A DNA stretch of 39,474 bases, from assembly GCA_964510235.1 (NCBI GenBank), contig CAZEBF010000006.1, positions 1 through 39,474 on the forward strand. The letters are read 5' to 3'. Of this stretch, positions 16,363 through 23,350 are shown in pieces; the first letter of the stretch is position 1; every line of letters starts with the position of its first letter. The notes under the pieces were generated by a model. The model was not told the DNA's origin. It saw only the letters and a program-made list of their open reading frames with translations, and ran no database searches. This DNA comes from CAYUUR01 sp964510235. GTDB taxonomy: Bacteria > Patescibacteriota > Saccharimonadia > Saccharimonadales > CAYUUR01. A program made the position numbers and the translations under genes.

Positions 16363-17568
16363 CTATTCTTCGTCGCTACTGCCAGTTAGCCAGTTGGTAA
16401 TGCGACTCCAAAGTGTCGGTGAATTACCAGGTACTATCTCGGCCGTTTCTGCTGTAGGTGCGGCGCTGCTAGCCTTGTTATTGGCTGGGTCGGGAGTCAC
16501 TTGTTCGGCAACCACAATCAGACGATTAATGGAGGTACCAGGCGGGTCACATGTGATCAGTGTGAGCGTGGACGGTTTACTGGCTGCACCGAGTACAGAC
16601 ACGTCGGTAGGTTTAACGATTTTCTTTTCGTAGACCTTGTACACATAACGCTTGCCGTCTTTTGTGAGGACGATCGTGTCGCCTGGCTCAAGCTGTTTGA
16701 GCAGCACAAATGCAAACTTGTACTTACCTTGGTTGAGGATATTATTGCTTGAATGACCAACGATAACGGCGTTACCTTTCTCGCCAGGATTTGGAGTGGT
16801 TGCGTAGTGCACCACGCCACGTTCGAGAGCATTTTGTAACGCTTCTTCTTTGGTGCTCGGTTCGTCGTACACCACAGGGATTTCAACGTTAATCTTAGGA
16901 ATGATTATCTCGTCCTCATTGCCGACGGCGGCACTTGATGGGTCAAGAATAATAGGCGTGTTGCTGACGGCTTTGCTTGGGGTAATAAATGGCGCAATAA
17001 AGCGTTCGTTGAAAAAACCAAACAGCATAATTAACAGCACAATTGCGCCCATTCCAAAGCCAAATAGTAGCGATTGTACATGTTGTTTCTTGGATAGCTT
17101 GGTGCTGCTGGTAGCCTTGCGAGCTATACGGTCCTTGAGTTCGCCAACTGTGGTTGCTTGGCTCGCCAGACGCTTCTTACCGTAGCTTTTAGGCTGTGCG
17201 GGGGCTTTGTGATGCAGCATTGGCGCGACTGGTTGCCCGGCAGGATGGTGAGAGGTTTGGGCTGTTTGAGACACAGCATTGTGCGCTGAATAGAACTCTT
17301 GCCACACTTGGTGCTTATCTTCGTCTGACAGCTGCTGATAGTACTCGTGCCAGGCAGTCTGTATGTCAGCTAGTGATTTACCCGACGTAGTTAGCTCGTG
17401 CATAAAGCGTTGATGCTTGGAGCGGTGTTCGGTTGTCTCGGCTACTTTGACCTCTTCTTTAGCATCTGGCTCAACTTTATAGATACCGGCAATTTTTTGT
17501 CGGATTACGTCAGCTGCGAGTTCATTGTCCTGCGAGGTATTGTGATTAGGTGGATTTGAATTAGTCAT
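16363..17568 (-). CDS. Sortase with long cytoplasmic N-terminus
   Basis: A 401-aa transpeptidase that attaches LPxTG-type proteins to the cell surface. The catalytic triad is visible: His272 (IVGHSSN), Cys340 (TLITCDPPG) and Arg349 (INRLIVV). One membrane helix (about 167-188) precedes the sortase domain (about 220-355), so the active site is outside. Residues 1-165 are an unusually long polar N-terminal region with a predicted helical part (60-100). The CDPPGT signature fits class D/E-like sortases of Gram-positives, but class is uncertain. A likely substrate ending in an LPVTG signal is encoded at 26053-26685. TATACT about 30 nt upstream is the likely -10 box. Confidence 0.9.
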   Translation of the reverse strand: MTNSNPPNHNTSQDNELAADVIRQKIAGIYKVEPDAKEEVKVAETTEHRSKHQRFMHELTTSGKSLADIQTAWHEYYQQLSDEDKHQVWQEFYSAHNAVSQTAQTSHHPAGQPVAPMLHHKAPAQPKSYGKKRLASQATTVGELKDRIARKATSSTKLSKKQHVQSLLFGFGMGAIVLLIMLFGFFNERFIAPFITPSKAVSNTPIILDPSSAAVGNEDEIIIPKINVEIPVVYDEPSTKEEALQNALERGVVHYATTPNPGEKGNAVIVGHSSNNILNQGKYKFAFVLLKQLEPGDTIVLTKDGKRYVYKVYEKKIVKPTDVSVLGAASKPSTLTLITCDPPGTSINRLIVVAEQVTPDPANNKASSAAPTAETAEIVPGNSPTLWSRITNWLTGSSDEE

Positions 17569-17649
17569 GTGAATGAATCATCTTTTCGATGTACCTCAAG
17601 TATAGTACAATAACCCCTGTATTTATAGAGTAACGTTAATGGTAATTAC

Positions 17650-17702
17650 GGCGAGTGGCGGGTCTCGTGCAAAGCACAGCCAGAAAACAATTGTATACGC
17701 GC
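17650..17702 (+). pseudogene. Fragments of tRNA-Leu 5' half upstream of the intact gene
   Basis: GGCGAGTGGCGG at 17650-17661 is identical to tRNA-Leu positions 17762-17773, and GTATACGCGC at 17693-17702 is identical to 17779-17788. The spacing is 26 nt longer than in the tRNA, so it looks like an interrupted, decayed copy of the 5' half. No anticodon or 3' half is recognisable here. Confidence 0.55.
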
Positions 17703-17760
17703 TGCGTGGATCGTCCGTGATGACGCTAAACTAACCTTTACATCTAGATTACTTAACCGC

Positions 17761-17845
17761 GGGCGAGTGGCGGAACTGGTATACGCGCACGACTCAAAAT
17801 CGTGTTCCTTACGGATTGAGGGTTCGATTCCCTCCTCGCCCACCA
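17761..17845 (+). tRNA. tRNA-Leu (CAA)
   Basis: A class II tRNA of 85 nt with encoded CCA. The acceptor GGGCGAG (17761-17767) pairs perfectly with CTCGCCC (17835-17841). The anticodon stem CACGA/TCGTG encloses CTCAAAA, giving CAA (Leu). A long variable arm and a T-arm GAGGGTTCGATTCCCTC are present. The CCA is shared with the following terminator stem. Confidence 0.96.
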
Positions 17846-18025
17846 AGAATGAAACCTTGCTCAAACGAGTAAGGTTTTTTTCTTGGCTGATGCAAGGCTG
17901 GGGATCGAACGGGAATGCGTTGAAGCGCATTCCCCGGCACCCTTTAGCCGGCCAACTCATGCCTGATGGCATGTTGGTCGGTGGCTCACTTGAGTGAGCC
18001 AGGCGATTCCCTCCTCGCCCACCAA
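17825..18025 (+). repeat. Displaced 3' end of tRNA-Leu: 22-bp direct repeats around a hairpin insert
   Basis: A perfect 22-bp repeat (17825-17846 and 18004-18025) duplicates the tRNA-Leu T-arm 3' side, acceptor strand and CCA 179 bp downstream. Between the terminator and the second copy are four hairpins: GGGAATGCG/CGCATTCCC, CCGGC/GCCGG, CCAAC-CATGCC/GGCATG-TTGG and TGGCTCAC/GTGAGCCA. GGGGATCG (about 17899-17906) can pair with CGATTCCC of the second copy. There is no coding capacity. It has the same architecture as the tRNA-Glu element, though the insert differs in sequence. Confidence 0.85.
17843..17886 (+). terminator. Terminator of tRNA-Leu that starts in the CCA end
   Basis: CCAAGAA (17843-17849) pairs with TTCTTGG (17880-17886), and an inner AAACCTT/AAGGTTT stem is followed by a T-run inside the descending arm. 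As at tRNA-Glu, the 5' arm begins with the tRNA CCA. Confidence 0.75.
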
Positions 18026-18061
18026 TCTAAAAACCGGCATCCATGCCGGTTTTTAGATTGG
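18022..18061. terminator. Perfect 19-bp-arm palindrome, bidirectional terminator
   Basis: Arms of 19 nt (18022-18040 and 18043-18061) are exactly complementary, with CCGGCAT/ATGCCGG at the tip and A/T runs below, so it could terminate on both strands. The plus-strand arm begins with the CCA of the displaced tRNA-Leu end. On the minus strand the same palindrome begins with the CCA of a tRNA-like sequence. Confidence 0.8.
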
Positions 18062-18117
18062 TGATTGAAGCGAATCGAACCCATCCGGCTTATGCGCGGT
18101 CCCACTTCATCACGGAC
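18059..18117 (-). other. tRNA-like 3' half on the minus strand
   Basis: Read on the minus strand, the sequence holds GCATAAGCCGG, then GGGTTCGATTCG (T-loop-like) and ends CTTCAATCACCA. GTGATGAAG near the 5' side pairs with CTTCAATCAC with one bulge. The T-stem has mismatches and no D-arm is seen, so it is not a functional tRNA. It could be a decayed tRNA 3' end or part of the same element family. Confidence 0.4.
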
Positions 18118-18158
18118 TAGCCAGTATACTATTTACGAAATTAGTACATTGTGCCACT

Positions 18159-18428
18159 ATGTTGTTTATGAATCACAATACATGCACCAGAATGCCACGT
18201 ATCAGCGATCCTGAAGCGTTTACTGGCATGCAAGATCCTAAGCTCATTTTGACTGACGATCATCCCCTATGGTCAAATCTAAGACTACCAGTACCGCAGT
18301 GGGTTGTGGAGGAGCGCGAAGGTCCATCTGTTGATGTGTCGAGCATACCAGACCTGCATGTACATCCTCACCCAATGGCCTCCCGCGTACTTCAGGCATT
18401 GAACAGTCTCGGCGCATTCGATCAGTAA
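18159..18428 (+). CDS. Small hypothetical protein
   Basis: An 89-aa frame I do not recognise, with no signal peptide, membrane helix or known motif. The C-terminal half is His/Pro rich (DLHVHPHPMASRVLQALNSLG). Alternative starts at codons 4 and 12 are possible. It converges on the gene at 18422-19201 with a 7-nt overlap of their ends. Only the absence of another gene in this gap supports it. Confidence 0.4.
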   Translation: MLFMNHNTCTRMPRISDPEAFTGMQDPKLILTDDHPLWSNLRLPVPQWVVEEREGPSVDVSSIPDLHVHPHPMASRVLQALNSLGAFDQ

Positions 18429-19201
18429 ACTAAAGAAGTTGTGAGTGCTTCAAACGGCTTTTGAGGATGCTGGATGAGCCATACGCTGGCAGCGCTAGCC
18501 GTTTGCAATCGCCATATTTCTGTCTCATGCGCCGTTGTACTCACCTGTCCACTGACGGCAACGAAGATTTTACCAAGGTGCTGAACTACAATATTGCATT
18601 TGTAGTCGAGCGTGAAGTCATGAAGCCAATCCACCAACTGCATGACATCCATCTGGAAGCGTACCGGCTGCGGATACCTATTGTTTTTAGCCAGTTGCTG
18701 GAGCTGGCTGAGTGAAATAACAAGTGTGGTGTTGGCTCGAGCTAGAACCGTACTAGGATGAGCGTAAAAGTAATCGGCTGCGTCTCGCGTGATTATCAAG
18801 GTTCCGCTATATTTGCTGACAAACGATTCTAGCAGTACTGCGGTTTCGCTATTGCGCCCTAACTCGCCTGTTAATAGTACACCGTCAGACCACATAGCGT
18901 GTTCTAATAGTTCTGCTAAAGCAGCTTTTGCGAGGCTGCCGCTGGGTGTGCTTGGTAAAAAGAAGGCGTTTTCTAAGAACGTGCCAACAGTCTTTTGCAA
19001 ACTATCCGGTAACGCTACCCGCACTGTGCCGATGCCTGCTTTGGTGGCGGCTTGATAGGCCTCGGCTGATGCAGAAAAGCCGTGACTATTGCCGCCCACA
19101 ATCAGTAATTTGCCGGCCGCATGTTTAGTTTCTGGTTTGCTCCATATGAGGTCCGGAAAAAGTGGTTCGGTCCCCTGTTTATGCCAGTATGTACGTTCCA
19201 T
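18422..19201 (-). CDS. Degenerate NAD(P)H-hydrate dehydratase-like (ribokinase-fold) protein
   Basis: A 259-aa protein resembling ADP/ATP-dependent NAD(P)H-hydrate dehydratase (NnrD/YjeF C-domain), which repairs hydrated NAD(P)H. Support: KPETKHAAGKLLIVGGNSHGFSASAEAYQAATKAGIGTVRVALP near the start, then the usual central layout. The C-terminal GTGDVLxG-type motif with the catalytic Asp is absent; the corresponding region reads RLQTASAASVWLIQHP. The protein may be inactive or have a new role. The start at 19201 (MERTYW) overlaps the HAD gene end by about 23 nt; an in-frame ATG 6 codons earlier is also possible. The two genes are probably cotranscribed. Confidence 0.65.
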   Translation of the reverse strand: MERTYWHKQGTEPLFPDLIWSKPETKHAAGKLLIVGGNSHGFSASAEAYQAATKAGIGTVRVALPDSLQKTVGTFLENAFFLPSTPSGSLAKAALAELLEHAMWSDGVLLTGELGRNSETAVLLESFVSKYSGTLIITRDAADYFYAHPSTVLARANTTLVISLSQLQQLAKNNRYPQPVRFQMDVMQLVDWLHDFTLDYKCNIVVQHLGKIFVAVSGQVSTTAHETEIWRLQTASAASVWLIQHPQKPFEALTTSLVY

Positions 19202-19889
19202 CGTGCGGCTCCAGTTCATAGATCATGTTTTTTCGTTCGACTACAACTTTCCAGCCAGCTTGCTTGGCTTTAGAAAAAAGTTGCTTGTCAGGATTAAAGG
19301 CGATTGGGTTTGTAACCATCTCGAGCATAGCCGCGTCACTGTCGCTATCGCCCACTGCGTAGCTATCTTCGTGGCTCAAATGGTGTTTGTCAATCAGCGC
19401 TTGCAGATGTTTGCGCTTATCAAAACTGGCTATCTCGACTTTGCCCGTGAACGTGTCATCTTTGCGCTGATAGGTAGAGCCGATGTAATCGTCAAAATCG
19501 TACTCTGAAGCAATCTGTTCTACCAGTTCGTTATGTGAACCAGAAATGGCGAGTAGCATGTAGCCTTTGGCTTTCAAATCTTTTGCGAGGTCTCTTGTAT
19601 AGGTGTAGCTTTGCGTTTTGTACTCGTGGATGATCTCTTTGACGGTTGTATCAAAATCACTCGGCTTGAGGGTTGGCAAAGCTGTGTCATAAATTGAGAT
19701 CAAGGCCCGTTCGTAGACATGAAAAGCAGCTTCATCTTCACGACGTTTCCAGCGCATACGTGCCTCGTGCAGGCGCTCTTTGGCATCGGTCCCCAGCAGA
19801 CCCTTTTTAGCCAGCCGATCAACCACCGCATGGTACAGTTGCCAACGAATCAGCGTTCCGTCGATATCAAACACCGCAAACTTCTTCAT
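19179..19889 (-). CDS. HAD-superfamily phosphatase (SerB-like, subfamily IB)
   Basis: A 236-aa hydrolase with motif I FDIDGTL (nucleophile Asp7 if MKKF is the start), motif II Ser in LAISGS, a motif III Lys, and motif IV VGDSDSDAAML. The helical cap between motifs I and II is of the C1 type. This matches HAD-IB phosphoserine phosphatase-like enzymes, often phosphatases of small phosphoesters; the substrate is unknown. The ATG at 19889 is preferred over 19895 because TAGAAT (19896-19901) would overlap the earlier start region and lies 6 nt from the later one. Confidence 0.85.
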   Translation of the reverse strand: MKKFAVFDIDGTLIRWQLYHAVVDRLAKKGLLGTDAKERLHEARMRWKRREDEAAFHVYERALISIYDTALPTLKPSDFDTTVKEIIHEYKTQSYTYTRDLAKDLKAKGYMLLAISGSHNELVEQIASEYDFDDYIGSTYQRKDDTFTGKVEIASFDKRKHLQALIDKHHLSHEDSYAVGDSDSDAAMLEMVTNPIAFNPDKQLFSKAKQAGWKVVVERKNMIYELEPHDGTYILA

Positions 19890-19925
19890 GTTCATATTCT
19901 AGCAGGTGTACTCAGATGACGGCGA

Positions 19926-20726
19926 TTAATCGCCAAGCGTGATGCTGACCGGGCAGTGGTCTGAGCCCATGACATCGGCGTGGATGTTAGCTGCGGTGAT
20001 TTTGTCGACTATAGATTTACTGGCGAGCCAGTAGTCAATGCGCCAACCAACGTTGCGGGCACGAGCATTTGCCCAGTGTGTCCACCAGGTGTAGGCCTCT
20101 GTCTTGTCTGGGTAAAACTTACGGAAGGTATCTACAAAGCCGGCTTTCAAAAAATTACTGAAGCCTTCGCGTTCCTCGTCTGTAAAACCGTGCTTGCCAA
20201 CATTTGGTTTGGGATTGGCTAGGTCAATTTCTTGGTGGGCTACATTAAGGTCGCCGCAAAATAGCACTGGCTTGGTTTCTTCCAGTCTTTTCATGTAAGC
20301 CAAGAACGCTGGGTCCCAGTGTTTGTGTCGTAGCTCCACTCGCGACAGATCCCCTTTACTGTTTGGTGTGTACACGGTGGCTACAATAAAATCTTCAAAC
20401 TCGGCCGCCATGACTCTACCTTCTTGGTTTGGATCGCCGTAGGTATCGCCCGTTAGTTTGAACTGCTTGATGATGTCTTCTGGAAAGCCGTTGGTGACAC
20501 TAATCGGCTTAACTTTAGAATAAATCGCCGTACCACTGTAGCCTTTTTTGACTGCTGAATACCAATATTCTGTATATTCGGGTAGGTCGACTTCAGCTTG
20601 TCCTGGCTGTGCCTTGGTTTCTTGCAAGCACAGAATGTCCGGGTCATGCTCTTTAATAAACTGTTGAAAAGCACCTTTATTGAGCACAGCACGAATGCCA
20701 TTAACGTTCCATGAGTAGAGTTTCAT
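19926..20726 (-). CDS. xth: Exodeoxyribonuclease III / AP endonuclease
   Basis: A 266-aa EEP-fold nuclease of base-excision repair that cleaves 5' of abasic sites and has 3'-5' exonuclease activity. Visible motifs: NVNGIR (7-12), LQETKAQ with metal-binding Glu36, YSGTAIYSK, the GDLNVAHQEIDLANPKPN loop, GWRIDYWLAS and C-terminal GSDHCPV with the catalytic Asp-His pair. Length and motif order are those of Xth/ExoA. TATACT (20734-20739) lies 7 nt before the ATG with no Shine-Dalgarno. Confidence 0.95.
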   Translation of the reverse strand: MKLYSWNVNGIRAVLNKGAFQQFIKEHDPDILCLQETKAQPGQAEVDLPEYTEYWYSAVKKGYSGTAIYSKVKPISVTNGFPEDIIKQFKLTGDTYGDPNQEGRVMAAEFEDFIVATVYTPNSKGDLSRVELRHKHWDPAFLAYMKRLEETKPVLFCGDLNVAHQEIDLANPKPNVGKHGFTDEEREGFSNFLKAGFVDTFRKFYPDKTEAYTWWTHWANARARNVGWRIDYWLASKSIVDKITAANIHADVMGSDHCPVSITLGD

Positions 20727-20750
20727 GATTGTTAGTATAGCACTAGAAAA

Positions 20751-20978
20751 CTATTTGAAACGGCGGAGAAGGTCGGCAGCGTCTTGTGGTTTGAGGTCGC
20801 CGTTGCCGGTTGGCTCTTTGGTCTTGAAAGACTCAAGAATCTGTCGGTATGATTTTGTTAGTGACTTTGAAGCATTGATAAGAGGACTTGGCAAAGGCTT
20901 AGCTGTTGGCTTGGTTGGAGTGGTCTTGAGGTTGTATACATTCATGCCCTGAATTGGGTCTGTTTGCCACTCGGTCAT
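20751..20978 (-). CDS. Small hypothetical protein, last gene of a three-gene operon
   Basis: A 75-aa basic, soluble protein of unknown family. A Pro/Lys/Thr-rich middle (TTPTKPTAKPLPSP) precedes a short helical stretch (SKSLTKSYRQILESFK). Its ATG overlaps the stop of the 246-aa gene by one base (TAATG), which indicates translational coupling. Confidence 0.6.
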   Translation of the reverse strand: MTEWQTDPIQGMNVYNLKTTPTKPTAKPLPSPLINASKSLTKSYRQILESFKTKEPTGNGDLKPQDAADLLRRFK

Positions 20979-21718
20979 TAGACGATCTCCACGCTTGGGC
21001 GGAACAGTTCACCCTGACCAATTCCCTGCAACTCATCAAGGGTGTAGTGGTAGGCACCACTCATCAATCGAACTGACCAAGCTTGGCCAGTTACGTCTTT
21101 AAGCAGCCATAGCCAGTTGCTGTCGCGTTTTCCCGTGTGTGTGAGCGCATAGATTGCATATTCACGTGAGCCAAGCGCGCGGCTGTCTAGTCCGTTTATC
21201 ACGTATGTTTTATCGGCAAGTATCTCGGCGGCTGAGCCAAAGTCGAGACCATCAAGCCCGTCATAGACAGCCAGTAGCTTCCAGTCGGTTTGACGAGTGC
21301 GTGGTTGTGTTGAGTCAAACTGGTCGCTGTAACGGATATGCCCCTGCATTAGCCGGTCATGCGCCAGCTCTTTGTCGCCGTACACTTTGGTCGGTGGAAC
21401 GAGGACAAGTCTAAAAACTTCTGGAGACACGCCGAGTTCTTGTGCTAGTTGCTCAATAACTACCAGGCCAGACTTGATCTTCTTGATTAGTTTGGTGCGG
21501 GCTGGAATCGCGACTTCACGTGCCGCCCACTCAACTTTGAGAAGCTCGTATTGGCTGTCGGCCGAAGCAGTAGTCTGGCTAGTGGCCGCTCGTAGTGCTG
21601 CTGGATAGTCGTTGTCGCCCGAAAAGAGTACTTGGCGTTGTTTGTATAGATCAAAAAGCGATGATTGGAGTTCACTAATTTGCTGATCGAGCTGTTCGAG
21701 CTTGCGCTTCTTTGGCAT
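20978..21718 (-). CDS. Hypothetical protein with N-terminal coiled coil
   Basis: A 246-aa protein of unknown family. Residues 1-32 form a strong coiled coil (LEQLDQQISELQSSLFDLYKQ). Residues 70-110 are charged and helical and contain an HTH-like stretch (VVIEQLAQELGVSPEVFRLVL). The second half is beta-rich (WKLLAVYDGLDGLDFGSAAEI, NWLWLLKDVTGQAWSVRLMSGAYHYTLDEL). No signal peptide or membrane helix. It is the middle gene of a tight minus-strand operon (10 nt after the upstream gene, 1-nt overlap with the downstream one). Confidence 0.7.
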   Translation of the reverse strand: MPKKRKLEQLDQQISELQSSLFDLYKQRQVLFSGDNDYPAALRAATSQTTASADSQYELLKVEWAAREVAIPARTKLIKKIKSGLVVIEQLAQELGVSPEVFRLVLVPPTKVYGDKELAHDRLMQGHIRYSDQFDSTQPRTRQTDWKLLAVYDGLDGLDFGSAAEILADKTYVINGLDSRALGSREYAIYALTHTGKRDSNWLWLLKDVTGQAWSVRLMSGAYHYTLDELQGIGQGELFRPSVEIV

Positions 21719-21728
21719 ATCTATAAAC

Positions 21729-22088
21729 CTACGCTACGAGCTGATTACTACGAGTCGCTTCGATAGGCGCTGTCTGGCGGGGTCGAAGTTGAGTGCCAAA
21801 GTGCTCTTCTATGGCTGCAAGGTGCTTGGCGGCTTGGTCGCTAACAGCAATCAGGCGCTGAGCATCGTCTGCAATACGAGCTGTTTCGGTAACTGCTGCA
21901 GCTAAACGGTGCTGTAGGTCACTGCGGTAAGCGTTTAAGGTTGGTGAGCTAATTGTCTCACCTTGTTCGGCAACAATTTCTGCCAGGATCTGGAGGGTTG
22001 GAGCAATTTCCTTGAGGACGGCATCCATCTCGCGAATACGAGCGTTAATGCGTTGTGCGGCCTGCTTTTCAATTTTGTAGACAATCAT
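21729..22088 (-). CDS. Small helical coiled-coil protein, first gene of a three-gene operon
   Basis: A 119-aa, almost entirely alpha-helical protein of unknown family: heptad-like stretches IEKQAAQRINARIREMDAVL, LQILAEIVAEQGE and AVTETARIADDAQRLIAVSDQ. The C-terminal 20 residues look disordered. In size and helicity it loosely recalls WXG100/LXG-type partners, but no WXG motif is present, so this is not claimed. A clear AGGAG Shine-Dalgarno lies about 8 nt before the ATG, unlike most neighbours. Confidence 0.7.
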   Translation of the reverse strand: MIVYKIEKQAAQRINARIREMDAVLKEIAPTLQILAEIVAEQGETISSPTLNAYRSDLQHRLAAAVTETARIADDAQRLIAVSDQAAKHLAAIEEHFGTQLRPRQTAPIEATRSNQLVA

Positions 22089-22169
22089 ACGAACTCCTTG
22101 TGATATAGCGCTATAGTAGCACCAAGTATCACAATAGTAAAGTAGGTTGCCTAGTAACTAAATAGTATC

Positions 22170-22934
22170 TTACTGGCAGTTAACAAGGCTTTGTACAGAA
22201 GGAACTTGTTTTTCCCAGGCTGTTCGCGCCTTGTTGTAGTCGAGCGGTTTGTTCGGATAGTCTTCTGCGGCTGGCGGAAAGCCGGTAAAGCCGCCACGTG
22301 GAATGATGATGCCACTGCCTGACTGAGTAAAGGTTGGCGCGTTGGCCTGGTTGCTCATACCGAATACCAAGAGCTTCTCGTTGGCAGCCATGACTCTACC
22401 CTTAGGAAGCTTGTCGGCAGCAATCGCAGTAACTTCATTGTTCCACCAAACATTACCTTGCTTGGTTGGTGTGTCTACACTGCCTGACCAGACGTATTCG
22501 TAGGCCTTCTTGCTGGTAGCATAACTTTGCATTGCGTAACCGCCCACATAGACTTGCGGGTTCGGTAGATTGGTGGAAAGCGGATTGCCTGATGCGTCAC
22601 GTTTAGTTAGTTGGAGTGACTTCTCTTTTGAGGCAACTACAATGACTGAGTACTTGCCTGCACTAGCCGGCTTCTTACAGGCAACAATCTTCATACCTGA
22701 GTTAGCGCCAATTTGCGGTACGGTTGTCCAGCGGTTGGCCTTTGCTTTTAGGTCTGCAGTTTGCATCCGACTGTAGACAAACATACCGACCACGAGTGCG
22801 ACGGTAATAATCACCAGCACAATTAGAATTTGCATTGGCTTGGACTGGTTACGCAGGTTGGCTTTCTTGTGACCACCCTGACGGACAGATGATTTTACTG
22901 GAGCTTTTTTACGTTTGTTTGTTTTGGTTGGCAT
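22170..22934 (-). CDS. Membrane-anchored hypothetical protein
   Basis: A 254-aa protein with a very basic cytoplasmic N-terminus (KTNKRKKAPVKSS), one membrane helix at about 34-56 and an extracellular domain of about 195 residues. The external part has two Cys (VACKKP and C-terminal VNCQ) that could form a disulfide, and beta-rich segments (YSVIVVASKEKSLQLTKRD, PNPQVYVGGYAMQSYATS). No family recognised. TM topology and position beside the other anchored proteins suggest an envelope role. Confidence 0.68.
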   Translation of the reverse strand: MPTKTNKRKKAPVKSSVRQGGHKKANLRNQSKPMQILIVLVIITVALVVGMFVYSRMQTADLKAKANRWTTVPQIGANSGMKIVACKKPASAGKYSVIVVASKEKSLQLTKRDASGNPLSTNLPNPQVYVGGYAMQSYATSKKAYEYVWSGSVDTPTKQGNVWWNNEVTAIAADKLPKGRVMAANEKLLVFGMSNQANAPTFTQSGSGIIIPRGGFTGFPPAAEDYPNKPLDYNKARTAWEKQVPSVQSLVNCQ

Positions 22935-23014
22935 AGTTTTCCTTGATTTTTTAAAGGTTATGCTTACATCTTAGGCTTATCTGGAAACAGTGTCAAATTC
23001 TGGGGAAGTTTGGT

Positions 23015-23179
23015 TGGCGGAGAGAGAGCGATAATGCACAGCTGTATCCGTGCTCGGAACAAGTTCCTGCGCGCGGACTTGTTGACCGAACCTGGCTCGA
23101 ATCCCCCTTTTCTTCTGCAAAAAGAAAACTGGCCACGCGCTGGGCATGACCAGTTCTCTCCTGGCGGAGAGAGAGGGAT
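23015..23179 (-). repeat. Displaced 3' end of tRNA-Ser with hairpin insert
   Basis: The last 18 nt of tRNA-Ser (23162-23179) recur at 23015-23032 with one mismatch (14 identical nt, mismatch, then 3 identical). In the tRNA direction the displaced copy is 147 bp downstream. The insert holds the tRNA terminator, a CGAG/TTCG hairpin and GGAAC-TT-GTTCC within a CGCGCA...GAGCA frame. The same CGCGCA-stem-GAGCA layout occurs in the tRNA-Glu insert (3884-3906). Confidence 0.75.
23118..23163 (-). terminator. Terminator of tRNA-Ser
   Basis: On the minus strand AACTGG and CCAGTT form the stem, extended by G-T-rich pairing to the CCAGGAGAG next to the tRNA end, and a T-run follows. As with the other two tRNAs, the hairpin begins within or directly after the CCA. 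Confidence 0.65.
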
Positions 23180-23251
23180 TCGAACCCTCGATAGAGTTGC
23201 CCCTATACACGCTTTCCAAGCGTGCTCCTTCAGCCACTCGGACACCTCTCC
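23162..23251 (-). tRNA. tRNA-Ser (GGA)
   Basis: A class II tRNA of 90 nt with encoded CCA. The acceptor GGAGAGG pairs with TCTCTCC with one wobble. The anticodon stem CACGC/GCGTG encloses TTGGAAA, giving GGA (Ser). The long variable arm TAGGGGCAACTCTA and T-arm GAGGGTTCGAATCCCTC are typical of tRNA-Ser. Confidence 0.95.
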
Positions 23252-23350
23252 GTTGACGGGTATTATACTGAAAAGGCACAGATATCACACAAAAATGATA
23301 AAATGTTATCCCTTATGCTTGTGTCCAGAGATACAACAGGGATAGAATGA

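Noticed and set aside
21729..22088. WXG100-type secretion partner
   Set aside because: The size and helicity fit, but there is no WXG motif and no EssC-like or other type VII component in the window.
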